The notes under the pieces: model-generated
What the model was told of the DNA's origin: nothing
The model's database searches: none
Seen by the model: only the letters and a program-made list of their open reading frames with translations
Program-made: the position numbers and the translations under genes
Shown here: positions 1 through 28,391 of the stretch, piece by piece
Layout of the letters: each line of letters starts with the position of its first letter
How positions within the stretch are numbered: position 1 is the stretch's first letter
NCBI GenBank assembly: GCA_009823395.1
Contig: CM020517.1
Span: 12,633,001-12,697,000 of the forward strand
Origin: Thamnaconus septentrionalis
Taxonomy: Eukaryota; Chordata; Actinopteri; Tetraodontiformes; Monacanthidae
Direction of reading: 5' to 3'
DNA: 64,000 bases

Positions 1-3000
1 TTTACCAAACACAGACTTATTTCATCTATATAAATATATATCAAAGGCAGTTATATGAAAGGGCGCATTGTGGTATTTTGTCTAAATATTTGCCACATCA
101 AAGCGTTTTTAGCTTCTCTTCCAGTCTTTATAGTCTCAAACTGATCCTCCCGACAGAGTCGGCGGCTTATTCTGCATTCAAATCCTCCGAGGCTCACTGA
201 AAACCGTTCAGCAACACACTGCGGAGTCAACAGCCGCCTGAAATCCAGTCGTCCTGACAGAACCAGCCGCATGTGAAAAGGCTGAAGACAATCTGCTGCT
301 GACGGCGTGTTTTCCGCTCCGCAAAGTCAAAGGAGTAAATCGATGGTTTGAATTGAGATCTCTTCACCCTTGTTGACTCCATCCACGCAATTCCGTGCAT
401 GTTTCCGTTATTTCATGATGTAATTGAAAGGCGTGCAGGGGCCCGCGCCGTAACGCGCGGCACGTCAGGTCGTGTCTCCCGAGTGTTATTTGCTTCATAA
501 CGGTTCATTAGAGCGGGAGTCTTGTTTCACAGAGTATAACACTTTCCATAATTGGGCTGTCAGCGAGGAAATTCTCATGCATATTCTACCGGCTCTGGAT
601 ATCTGAGACGAATGCGATGACGGCGTGAACATTAATCCGTTCCCGCTCAGGCAGGTATCCCCGTCAAGAGTCAGGGGCGGAGGTAGAGGGGGAGAGAGGT
701 GGGCGGTGTGTGTCGAGGCTGCATGCAGCCCTGCAGCCCCCCGGTGCAGACCACAAACAACAAAGTGCCATGGCCCTATTGCTTTATTTATGGCGATTCC
801 AGTCTGTCCTTGGAGGCTCGCTGGCCTCGGCCGACGGTCGGCAAGTCAGCGCGAGTTCATGCTTTATTTACGGTCGTGGTTAACAGGACTCCTTTGTTCC
901 CCCCCGAGTGGGCCGGGTGTCTCCATGCGAGGACGGGAGGGAAGTTCTTCCTCCACGTCGTTCTGTTGACGCAGCTCAATATGGCGCAGATGGGAATTAG
1001 CATTCAGCCTGTTTCCAAACATGTTATCGTGCGAAAAGTGTCCCTCGTCACGGCCTCCTCAGTGGCAGCTGCCCACCGCGGCATGACAAAGCACTCGTTT
1101 AGGGTGATTTAAGGGCCAAGAAAAGTGAGTAGCGTGTGCCAAGAGTTTGGGTTTAAATCTTGTCTCCCAGCTGTTTCAGCGTCTTGGGATCACAGTCTTC
1201 ACAGATTCTCACCATCCGGATCAAATCAAGGTGTGTTGGGGTCGATTCATTTTATCTGCATCCCCTCTGGGCTGCACGCAGCGATACCTCAGCTGTTCTC
1301 CGTCCGCCGCAGTGGGCAGATTAGTTGACCTGCGCCGCCTCTCCAGCCTCTCCCAGCTGTTGGCTCCGCTTCTCCGGATGCAACTCAGACTCCTGCGTCG
1401 ACTTCAGCGTCTGCGATTACCGCTCAGTCCGATTTTAGCGGCAGGATTTCATTCCTTCTGCCGGCGGTCCAGCTTGAGGGACCAGGAGAAGAACCAGGAT
1501 GCTGTGAAGTCACAGAGCAGTTTTTGTTGAAGTCGTCGTCGTCCTTGTTCGAGGGGTCAATCAGAACGAGCTCGTCCGCCGAGTCTTGTGGCCAAAGTGC
1601 TGAGTCATGCTCTGACGTCTGTCCAACTGTTGTGTGAAGTCTCACCACGGCGCGGCCCTCATCCCTCAGCACCCAGAGGAGAGGAAGGCACTCTGCGCTC
1701 GCCGTGAATGGCTCGCCCGCAGGAAGCCAGAACGCCCTAATGAGCCGATAAAGGTCTGTTGTTCTGTGTCTGACAGTCAGCGTTTGCTTGGATGAATGAT
1801 CTCGCACTAATGCACCGGTTTGTTTTTTTTCTTCCGCTCGGCCCTCCGTTTCGTTTGTGTGCCACCGTCAGCTCGACACTGCGAGATAAAAATAGGAGCG
1901 GCGCTGCTTTCAGTTTAATGCCCATTGACAAACAAAAGTGATGCATTTTATTGAAAGAGAAAAATCAGCAAAACCTTCGCCAGGAGTTTTTTTTTCTGTT
2001 GGTTTATCGTTACTTTGTGGAATGTTTTGTACCAAAAACACTTTTAAAAAAAAAGCAGTACAGAGAATCCATTAATAGACTGACACTGGATAAAAGAAAG
2101 ACATCAGTTGTTGTGGCGTTGGATCATGGAACATATGGAATAACACAACAACTTTTCCTTATTGCAGTAGGATGGTGAGCTGGTGCTGGTACTGATATGT
2201 TTTCTATGCAAAACTTATGAAAATTGAAGTTACTCACTCAAATAATGTCAGATAAATGAAAAATAGCACAGGTCTTGCATTACAAAAGCATCCTGTAGTT
2301 TCACTCAATTTATATCAAAGTAAGGTCAGCAATCTAGATATGATCAAATGAGACAATATTGTTGAAATGAAATGTCCAATAAGGTCCAAAGTAATAAAAT
2401 TACAGCCCAAACCACAGCACAATTCACATCCTGTCAGTCCTCTGTTGGTCTGGAGGGAGGCTTCCCAGGTGTGGGATGCACACCTTTATTGGCTCTAATC
2501 TGTGTAGGACTGGGTGAGGGTGTAGTTCGCCTGCGTCGCATCAGGATGCAGCTCTGCGCACACGTTCTGGATTCACCAATGTGATCCGTCCACAGGGGAC
2601 CTCATCCTCCTCCTCTTCCTCCTCCTCCTTCTCCGTCTCTTCTTCCTCCTTCGCCTCCACCTCCTCTGCCACCGTCCCCAGCGGGAGGCTCGGGTGTTGC
2701 GAGCTCCGTCTGCTTCTTCTGAACGTTGATCGTCGTATATACAGTTTCTCAACGGGAAAGTGAGACAATGTATTTTTGTCCTGGTGTGCATCTCGAGGCC
2801 TGTGTGCGCTGCGTGATGCACAGTCCGGGCTGCCCTGCTGGCTGCTCTGATCGCTTCTCCTCCCACGCTGAGCACAATAACTGTAACCAAGCCTCACAGG
2901 AAGTGACGCCTCCAGTTTGGGTTTTTCTGCCCGCTGCTTCTTTTGCTTGGCCTCCGCTGCTCATGCAAGAGTCGCATGGCGCGACTGCCCTGATGCAGTT

Positions 3001-4103
3001 TTGCCTGCCTATTTGCTGCTGGTTGCTCCTGAAGTTTTTTTTTTCTCCCTGAATAAGCCCCTGATGGAAGACTTTCACTCAGGTGGAAGCCGAGGTATCG
3101 ATGCAAAGCTCCGTCAGCGCCGCGTGGCTGCTCCATTTCCCCCGCCAGACTGTTTATTTAGTGAGGAGCGTACATAAACCCAGGCAGCTGGCAGTCGGGA
3201 TGGTATTGATCGAGAGAGAGTGAAGCGTGTGTGCGTGCGCTCTGCCCCGATTCTAATGGTTCGGATGGCGCTGTTCGGGCCGCGCCAGTGATCGTGTTTC
3301 TCCACGTCAAGACAAAAAGATGAGCGCGACCGCAATAATCTCTGAGTAAACAGCAGTCCAGCCCTTTACAAAGCTCATTGGGGTTTTTTTTATCCTCACA
3401 ACAGAGGGAAGTGCTCGTCTGTGCAGTTAATGGGCTTGTTAGCTCAACGCTATCATTGTGTTGCCAGCTTTAAATCTGCCAGGCTGTCAGTTTTTAAGAT
3501 CCACACTCACAGATATAGCTTGCTGCTACCGGGTACCTAATATTATGGCCTGCGAGTCCACTGCGTCAAGGCTGGAGCTGTTGCACGTTCAGAGGTGCTA
3601 TTTTGCAAACCTTGGTTGCAACCAGAAGAAGACGAAATTAATTAGACTAACAACGTTCATTTTCATTCATTTTGTCTTTACTGATAGATAACAATAATCT
3701 TGGCTGCAACCATTGGAGTTCTTTGAGCTAATGATGCCTTTCTGTGGTCTCCAACCAGTCTGCCCAATCTGACCTCTGACCTCTGACATCAACGAGGCCT
3801 TTTTCTTCCACACATCTGCTTCTCCCTGGAGAAGTTGTAGTTTGGCTGTACTTTGCAGTCTTGCGTTTCATGACAGGAAAATGTTTCCTGTCGTGCTTCT
3901 GTCTCTTTCTTGTATCCGAGGAGGTGATAGATAATATATCAGCTGGAAAAGCCTCCGCTACAGCTGGAAAAGCCTCTTCTCTTCCTCCCAAAACACTTAA
4001 CGACGTCCCCAGGTGTGATGCGTCAGCGTGCCGACACCCCTGCACCTCCCACCACATGCCTCTTTCTCACCTCGCCTCTTCCCTCCTCCCCCCCTTACGT
4101 CAG
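1..4103. other. Non-coding 5' flank of tmem63c
   Basis: No convincing exon is seen on either strand. The open frames here are short and overlapping and lack splice-consistent partners. The region may hold the promoter and an untranslated first exon of tmem63c, since the first coding exon begins at an acceptor-like pyrimidine tract ending in AG at 4103. A polypyrimidine stretch rich in CTC lies at about 2597-2671 and creates a poly-Glu frame on the minus strand, which I treat as low complexity. A and T rich sequence dominates 1950-2400. Confidence 0.6.
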
Positions 4104-4119
4104 GAATGACCCGGTGCTG

Positions 4120-19926
<15,807 letters not shown>

Positions 19927-20706
19927 CAGCAGCGCCGGACCCAGAACCATAGCATGAGACTGGACTTGTTTGAAAAAAGCTCAACCATCGGAGCTCGAGA
20001 ATATTACAAGTGGTTCATGTATAAATGTATAAACAGCAGCAAACAACGACGCGGCCGGAAGACGCTTCCGCCCCACGTGTACAAATCATCCCGTTCGAAA
20101 TGTACAACGCTCCTCCAGAGGGATTCCATCTCCTCCGTTGCTTTCCACACTTGGACATGAGTGAAGGTGAAAGTTCCCGCGGGAGTGGGCGGTGTGGAGT
20201 GGGACAGACAGAGCGCCGTGGGCTCGGAGCGACGCGCGGCGGCAGGGCTCGGCGAGGCCGGAGGGCGAAGGCGCGAGTTGTGAAGCCATCTGCAGTGATA
20301 GAGCAGACAGCCGGAGGCGCCGCCGAGACGTACTGTACTCGCTCCTTCCCCGAGGAGGCGCCGGCCGTTTCAGCTCGTTGGACTTTTATGGATTTCATTA
20401 TTTTTGCTACGGTATTTTCCGCCGCCACTGATGTTGTGCTTTGGATGTCCATCGTACTGTGCTCGTGGTCCCCTTTTTATTTGTGTGAGTTGCCTCTGTT
20501 TTGATCCCCTTCATGGAGTTTGATGAGAAGACCGATGCCGTTTGCGTTCTCGTTGCTGCGGCAAACAGAAGGCTACAGCCAGCAGCTGTTTAGCTCAATC
20601 TATCACATGAATCTGGAAACCACATACAGGACAGAAATTTAATGCAGCAGTCAGTGAAATGCAGCTTTCCCAAAGACGTTTTTGCAACTAGCTGCAGAAG
20701 ATGATT

Positions 20707-20999
20707 AGGGCCACAAGAAGAGAAAAAAATTAGGATAATTATTTTTTTCAAGTTTCCGATCAGAGGGTAAAGTTGAAATTTTGAGATTACAGAAGAAATT
20801 TTGAGAATGAAATTGACGTTAAAAAGACAAAATTTCTTAAATAAAATCAAAGTTTTGCAATTAATGTCAACGTGAAGTAAGTCAAAATGTCGAGAATAAA
20901 GTTGAAAGGCTCTGCGTTCAAGTGGAGTGGAGTACTTCTGTTTTCGCCAGTTTTTTAATTACTGTGGCCTGTAATATTTTTTTCTCTTCTTGTGGCCCT
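20707..20999. mobile_element. MITE-like element with about 27-bp inverted ends
   Basis: The left end AGGGCCACAAGAAGAGAAAA is matched in reverse complement at the right end (20971-20999), with only a small indel in the A/T run. The interior is A/T rich with repeated GAAATTTTGAGA-like words and no coding frame. It lies about 780 bp past the tmem63c stop and contains two AATAAA hexamers on the + strand. Confidence 0.7.
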
Positions 21000-22040
21000 C
21001 ACGCTCTTTCGTAACTAGCAGGTATGGGTGGATGATCTTTTCACCTGTTTTTGACTCAGTGCAAAGAAACTGTTGAAGTTGAAATGACATCACACCTTTA
21101 GTACGAGAGGGAATCTCTTCATTGAACAAATTAAAATTCAGAACTCCTTGATGGCCCTTATTTTATTTAATTACGTCTAACAGTGCAGAAGACATCTAAT
21201 TAGAGATGAAAAACACTCCCTAGAAGATTTTTTATTTTCAAATCTCTAGACAACCTTTCAAAGCTGGCAACCCTTTGACACAATGATGCATTTAGTGTAC
21301 ATGAACATCTGTCGTTAAATTGGCTCTATCACTTTTTAATTACTGCTTCATCTCTCTAGTGTTTGTCAGAAACCCTGCCCTAAATTTAAATCAATGTGTA
21401 TCCCATATACTGAGATATTAAAAGCCAAGCGTTACTATACAGTTCATGTTCATAACTATACCATGTGACACTGGGCTGCAGTGGGTTGCATCATGTTTCA
21501 CAAAATTCACAAAATGCAGCTTGACTCCTGTATTTCATTTTATATTGTCTTTATTGTGGGATTAACATTTCTCCCATGCAACTGAATGTAAACTAGTTAT
21601 TGCTCATTCTTCATGCCTCCTGCTGTGCCTTGAACAAACACTCCCTTGTGTGTGACAATCCAGCATGGCCTTAAATATGCTGCATGGAGGGAAAGGTGAC
21701 GAGCGAGGGGGGTAAACCAGGAGGCGAAACCGCGACGTGGCGCACAGAGAAGACATCCTCGCTGAGCAGCCAGTAGTAATTAATTCAGCTAACCAAGGCG
21801 TAAATGTTTACACACAGGATTTTTTGGTGGTGATCTTTTGGCAGAATGGTCGGACGAGAAGATTTAAATGTTTTCTGAACGTCAACTTAGTAATCATTCA
21901 TTTCTCTGATGAATATCGTTTGGAATCAGTGACTTTTTTTTCAGATGAATGTGTCTAACTGTGGTGTTCTGCAAGTCATCAGCATTTGTCAGTCAATATT
22001 TTTGTTCGTCCACTTCGACCATGCAATTAGTTCCTCTCAC

Positions 22041-22046
22041 AATAAA
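22041..22046 (+). terminator. Candidate poly(A) signal for tmem63c
   Basis: AATAAA is followed within about 35 bp by a GT-rich stretch (TTTTGTGAACTGTT). It would imply a 3' UTR of about 2.1 kb. Earlier candidates at 20840 and 20895 compete with it. Confidence 0.3.
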
Positions 22047-23146
22047 TCTTTGATTGCATTAAAGAGCATTTTGTGAACTGTTATACAGATTTTGCTCCTG
22101 TAATTAACCTCTAAGAAGCCTTGCATATGACCACATAGATTTAAATGCATTGTCTTAATTCTTTCAAGCTGTTTAAAATTCTCATCTACTACATGTGGAG
22201 GACTAGGTGCTGCTGAGGGTTTGTCGAAGTGGCCTCTGCAAGAGAATCGAGATGGATATAAAAAGCATCAAAGAGGTTTTTTAGACCTCCTGTCTGCGAG
22301 CTGCCCTCGTGCCCTGTGACTTTCTCCCGCAGAAGCTGCTGTCACAGATCATCCAGTGAACTTTCGTCTGAAATACACGAGGTAAAACATGTACATGGAG
22401 TATCTTCACACTAATGGTCATGCTAGGAGGGATTTTCCATTTTCACGCCTAATTGGTTTCATGCCGAGTTCAGTTCGCCCGCCGATGTAGACAGTCGGGA
22501 TTTAAAGACAGAGTCCAGACGTCTTTATGTTTTTTTTAAGGGTTATGAAATATATCATCTGTATTTTGAATGTGAACATCCGTCTGTAAGTGCAGGTTTT
22601 TTTTTTCCCGCTCTGTCTGTCGCCTAGACGGCTGAGGTCAGTGGACAGACAGCGTTTGAGATTGATCTCTGTCAGGGTTTTCATCTGTCAAAAGTGAAGT
22701 GCTGTGATCTGAAATTAAAATAAATTCACTCATCTTGTGCCATGAAGTCCTTGCTCTGCTGCGCCGCTGTGGTCTGTGATGGAGGGCTGCCGAGAGGCCA
22801 TCTGCGAGTCAGACTATCGCGCTGAGAGAAATGTGCGGGGGATTTTTACTCCATGTCTAGAAGACGAGCGTAGAAAATATCCAGCGGTCTGCATGTGTTG
22901 GACTCCCAAAAGTCTATGACCAAAGATGATGCAGGGCCTTGTTCAAATCATGTTTTCAACCGTATCTAGGAACATGGTTCCACTGAGGCAAATAACTCAG
23001 GGTGACGGAGGTGCCGACTGTGGTGACGGAGGTTGACGGTTCAAATCCCCTTTGACAACATGGGGTTTTAAAGCCAGGAAAGAGAGAAGACTCAGAGAAG
23101 ATATGACTGGGACTGGGACTCGAGACTTTGGAGGTTCAACTCGTTC

Positions 23147-23295
23147 GGTGGGTTTGGAAAGTATTCAGACACCCTGAAAAAAAATGTTCACTCTTTGTCA
23201 TATTGCAACCATTTGCTAAAATCAATTAATTTCACACACCGCACCCAAAATTGTCAGAAAATAAAACAAGTCCAAAATATCAAAATAAATACAGC
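23147..23295. mobile_element. Tc1-like remnant
   Basis: The words GGAAAGTATTCAGACACCCT and CTTTGTCATATTGCAACCAT match a pattern I recognise from Tc1-family relics common in fish (a phrase of the type 'pressure AGTATTCAGACCCC'). It is degenerate and non-coding. Confidence 0.5.
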
Positions 23296-25860
23296 AAGAG
23301 AAGTGGCCCAAGTGTAAAAGCCTGGCATTGTGGTGAGTATTAAGCCATTTTATTGACATATCCCAAGTCATGCTATGTTACTTTAATTTCAAAAGTTATA
23401 TTTTTCATGCTGTTTTGTCTGTTTTAGTTGAATTTGGATGTTATTTTTTTACTTTAAGGACCCTGCTTAGTTGTTTGCTGCTCCAGTTTGCAGACACAAG
23501 CAAGTATTTGTTGATGCAGACGCTATTTGCTCCGACTCGACCATATATCCTCATTTAACAGAGCTTTGGAGTGGCAGCCACTGAATGCAGGTGGACGGCG
23601 GCTTGGAGTGTCTGTGTAAAAGCCCGTTTCTGGGTAAAAACCTCTGTCCCAAACCACATCTGAGGGCGGATGGGCCAATTAATTGCATTAGCATGTGTTT
23701 TTCTCCAGACCACATTGGAAAGTGGTCACCCAGCAGCGCCAGCAGTGAAGTGGTGAAAGGATGTCATTTTCCTGCAGCCCGGAGAGCTTCTAAGAAGGCA
23801 GCATGACACATCTGCCATTATATGTGGTTCTTCTGCATCGCTAAGGGTGACAAAAGGAGAATGCAGAGTCTGACATTTCTCCCCATCACCACTGGCAACT
23901 GCTCAGAGTGCGTATGACAGTGAAAGGTGAGTCCTCCAGGGTGCTTCTCTCCCTCCCAGACCCATAACAGTAGTCCCTGCTGCTAACATACAATACATAT
24001 ACTTAATATTTTCTTAATATGATGTGATGATGGTTGAAGCTTAAAAGTTTTGAGGATAGATTTTCTTCCTTTTCCTTTTTTTAAAGTTCTGCCCACCTTA
24101 ATATTTTGGTAAATGTAAAATGTAAGTGATGTATTACTCATACTGAGATCAAATATAATCCACATTCCACAAATATAAACCACATGAACATCCAAAAGTT
24201 AACCGGACACTGACAGGATAAGAAAGGTATTTATTACAGGACCAAAGTGTTGTATCCCGTTCATCCCCCAGTCATGTTTACCTCGCACACATCCTGATTT
24301 TGTCGCTCGTGTTGGATGTGACTGTGTTGCAGACGGGTCGCTCATCCCCTCTGTTGTTGCCTGGCAGATTTGTGCCGCAGACTCCCCATGCAGAGGCTCC
24401 AGAGCTGAGCCTCGTTAGCCATCAGCCTGCATGCAGGGTCGTCGCCGTCCGCTCACCCGAAGCACGATCTGGGACGAGTTGAGCGGTCGAGCTGCACCTC
24501 GCGCCGCTTTCCTGCTCTGGCGACAAGCGCGCGCGCACACACTCGGGCTTCACGATTGTGTGGAGCATCGTTTAACAGTTGCCATGGCGACGCTCAATGC
24601 CCCCCATCATTCCAAAACACGCTGCAGACTTTCTAAAAATACTGTTTGTTGTCTGCAGTTACAGGCTCCCCTCAGGTCGACAGCCTTGTGTGCAAATGGA
24701 GGTGAGGTCTTCACAAATAATAGGGGCTGATCTGTTAATTACTGCCACATAATGAGCCCCCACCTGCCCCCTCCTTTACCACGATCCCCTCATTGAATTT
24801 TGTTGTGATCTATCCAGCGCTGTGTTACCCTGGGAAAGGTCAGGTATGAGGTTCTAATCAGGCTGAGGCGCAGGAGAGCTCCGTCTCCGTGTTGTTATGG
24901 AGGTTGAGGCGAGACATGAAGCCGACAGACAGACAGACAGAGAGGTTGCTGCTGCTGCTGCGAGTGCTGGCAGACAGATTAAGGCCATGTCAGCCACTGC
25001 TCAGACCACAGAAGAGACAGCCGACTCATGGATGTGACTCGCAACAGTGATATAACCAAATTGTGTATCGGGGAGAAATGCCCCCCCTGCATGTTCAGAT
25101 CACTCATTACAACAACAGAGTCCGACCCTGTGCTCAGCTTTGCCTTACACTCACACTGGCTGATGTTAAAGATGCTATGTGATGCCAAATAAACCTTTAT
25201 CAGTGGTGAGCCTCTGCCCTTGCAGAGGAATCAACAGAAATTTGAAAAATCCATATTTAACTCATTTTTCTTCCACCATTATCCAGGAAGTGTTTGCTAA
25301 AACATAGACCCTTACTAATCTGCCCTTTGTGACATCACAAAGAGCACCTCACAGCCCCAGTCAGGAGATTGAACCTCCTGTTCTCCTTCTTTCAACCTCT
25401 TCCAAATGTGCAGAACCATCAGTTTTTAGCATGAAGTTTAATATGCCTCTTTCTGAAGATGGAGCATTGGACACAATAATTAAGTGTGAATGAAACAATT
25501 ACACGAGAAAATGTGAATACTTGTGGATTTTTTTTTTTTTTTTAACCTGAGATACAAACCACGGGACATTAACTTGGTTGATCCCTGGCAGCTTTGTGAA
25601 ATCGTGTAAACAATCTTGATGTGACATTGCGCCGTTTGCATGAGTAAGTGGGCTGATGCGCCTGCAGTCGCCCTCGTCCCTGTAGCCCCAAGCGATGAGC
25701 CACTCAGAGCTGGGATCTTATGTAACTCCAGAGGACGGGCTGTCAGCGAGAAGGAAATCAAGTGATGTGCGATTGATTTCAAAAGCGGAGCGGGATGTTT
25801 GTGAGCGCGAGAGCAAAAGTACACTGACCTCATTTGGCCCCGAAACGTTGACAGAATAAG

Positions 25861-27628
25861 CCTTTATTGAATCTCAAAATGAGCAAAACAACATGTTTCC
25901 TTTCAGAGTGTACAGGATGGAACCCAGTGTACAGTGCTAAATGTGCGTTCGTGTTTTTGTTTTGTTTTGTTGTTTTGTGGTCGGAGGTCAACTAGGCGAA
26001 GTCATGGCTGTTGTGTAGCAGCTGATAGTGATGAGGTAGACGGTGACACACCCAATATGTACAGGGCTGGATGTTAACAGGATAATATGTCAGTCATCAG
26101 TCGTGCCTGATAAAAAATATAAGACCTGATGTCAGGCAAAACAAGGAGAGCGACAACCAGCATTGGGTTGTGTACTAAGAATCACCACAGACAGACACAC
26201 AACCTACACAGGTTTGTCAATAAACATGTCACTCGTGTGCTCACACAGTGTCAGCGAAATATACAGAAATAAAACTTTCAAATATAAAACTTATATTATG
26301 ATCTCTAGGGACTTCACTATTACAAGTCTATAATATTTTTTATATGTCACTTTGATTGAAATTATATAAATACCATCAAACACATCGCCGTAAAAAAAAA
26401 AGCTCTTGAACTACACATAAAATTCAGAATATAAAAATAAACTTTATAAAAGTAAACCAAGCCTTAAGCGAATAACCACAAACCAGCAGCTTGGGCTTAC
26501 AGTCATATAATGTTATTATCTAATACGTGGCGCACTGTTGCTAAGTTACTTGGCATTAAGACCATTAATGTAAATAACAGCTGAGGATTATACAGACAGT
26601 ATTATGTCAGCAGTACTCACAACACACAGAACGGGTGGTTTGGCTCATATCACTATATGGAAAATAAACACAAGAAAAATAGCATCAGGTCCAACAATTG
26701 GTTGTTTTTGTTTTTTTTCTACATAGAATCTCTACGGTCACTTTGCTCAACTTCCCCTCTAAAATTTGAGGTAAAACTGTGACCCAAACCAAAGTTAACA
26801 TGACCCGATGACCTTTGACTTCCCTACGACAAAATCACACGACACTTAATGCTCGGAGAGTGAGGAAAAAAAGAAGAAAACAACGTGAAAGTTCTACTTA
26901 GACGGCCCTTATTTTTTTGAAGTTCCAAACGGTCACATAACAGTCTAGAAGTTAGTTCTTTTATTTTTTTTAACAGTCAGCTCGTTAAAATATTCACCGC
27001 CTCTGCTGAGTGGCGAGCGTCGCGCGCCGAGGGAGACACGCGGCGGGACGTCTAACAGTCATCAATCTCTGGAGATAGCGTTCGGCGGCTAACAGTTTGC
27101 GTCGGTTTTTTTCTACTGCAACCAAACGTCGCTCGGCGCACCCACCGACGACAAACGAGAAGTGTCGATGGTCTCTGAAAAACATTTCACCGCAAAATTT
27201 TCACCCGCACTCTCACAGCTGCGCAGCTCCTCTGCGATAAAGCACAAAGACACCACAGCCACGGTTATCTTTTGAGTAGATATATCACAGCCGTATATAC
27301 AAAAGCTGTCGTTTCCTCTCGAGTTCAGCCTGAAACTGGTCACAGCCTCACGGTGGCGCCGCCCGGCTTTTTAAACACCCTGAAGACGCAGCGGGCCGAA
27401 ACGAATTGTACAGCGTAACCACACCAGACGTTGTCGCTACACTTACGCGTCCTCACTCGCCAATGAGCAAATGTACAGCGTTTTATTCTTGAACGGCAAC
27501 CACGTTTCGTTTTTTTTTTTGTTTTGTGCGCACGTGTGTGTGAGTGTGTGTTTGTTGCGTGTGTGGGACTTGACGGCAGCATCAGTCGGCTCCCGCTGCT
27601 CCGCCCCACCACCACTCCCCACCCCTCC
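25861..27628 (-). other. ngb: Probable ngb 3' UTR
   Basis: On the minus strand, downstream of the ngb stop, no other exon is seen. An AATAAA hexamer (TTTATT on +, 25863-25868) gives a plausible end, and another lies near 27480. A 3' UTR of about 1.8 kb is therefore possible. The extent is inferred and RNA data would decide it. Confidence 0.4.
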
Positions 27629-28332
27629 TCAGTCGGCCTTGTCCTCGCCGTTGTCGGCCCAGCCTCGGCTCATGGCCGCCACCACAATGGTGTACATGTT
27701 GAGCCAGGCCTGACGCAGCGGCGCCGTGAAGGCCTGGCCCAGGCTGCACTGCAGCATGTAGAGGAGAGACTCACCCACCACCTGAAGGGAAGAAGGGCGA
27801 ACAAAAACAACCAACAGACAGACGACCCAAAACAGAGAAGAGAAGAAAAGAGGAGAGAAAAACACACAAAAACGTGATTCGATTTAGCTCGTTCTCATCT
27901 GTGGGGTTTTTTGTTTTGTTTTAAATGTGAAGCGCCGCCCGTACAGCGAACGACTGGGTGTTGACCCCCACAGCCTGGTGCTTCCTCCCAAGGTTGAGCA
28001 GAAAGTCCTCTAGGGTGTGCAGGTCGTCCAGGTGGCTCACCGCCGCGTCCAGCACGAGCATCACCTGGTGGGACCGACATGCAAAAACACATAAAGAGGA
28101 GGTGTTCAGAGCGCGTGAGCGTCGAGGGGGGATGGGGAGGGCAGTGGGAGGACGGGGAAGTCAGTGAGGGGTTTTTGGGGGGCTCACCTTGGTCACATGT
28201 TCCAGGAACTCGGGGCTGGAGAGGCAGTCTTGAGTGGAGCCACAGTTTGTGTTGTAGTGGAAGAGGCTGAGGAGAGCCGGGTCCAGCTCAAACAGCCTGC
28301 CGCACAGAAACATTCCAAATTATTCCAAAGGT

Positions 28333-28391
<59 letters not shown>

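Larger units (their letters stand above)
19927..25860. other. tmem63c 3' UTR and tmem63c-ngb intergenic region
   Basis: No further coding exons were recognised. The tmem63c 3' UTR begins here. Candidate AATAAA signals on + are at 20840 and 20895, both inside a MITE-like element, and at 22041, so the true end is unresolved. A CpG-dense patch lies at about 20160-20350. A Tc1-like remnant lies near 23147-23290, and a palindrome-bearing dispersed repeat near 25320. An X-box-like GTTGCCATGGCGAC lies at 24578-24591. Confidence 0.6.

Noticed and set aside
2541..2897. 118-codon minus-strand frame with poly-Glu tract
   Set aside because: It comes from a CTC-rich polypyrimidine tract. No family is recognised and the opposite and shifted frames are equally open.
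20025..20504. 159-codon + frame after the tmem63c stop
   Set aside because: It is a GC-rich Arg/Gly frame in the probable 3' UTR, with no recognisable domain, no good start context and no splice partners.
23020..23070. tRNA-like sequence with GGTTCAAATCCCC
   Set aside because: Only a B box-like word is present. No convincing A box was found at the right distance.
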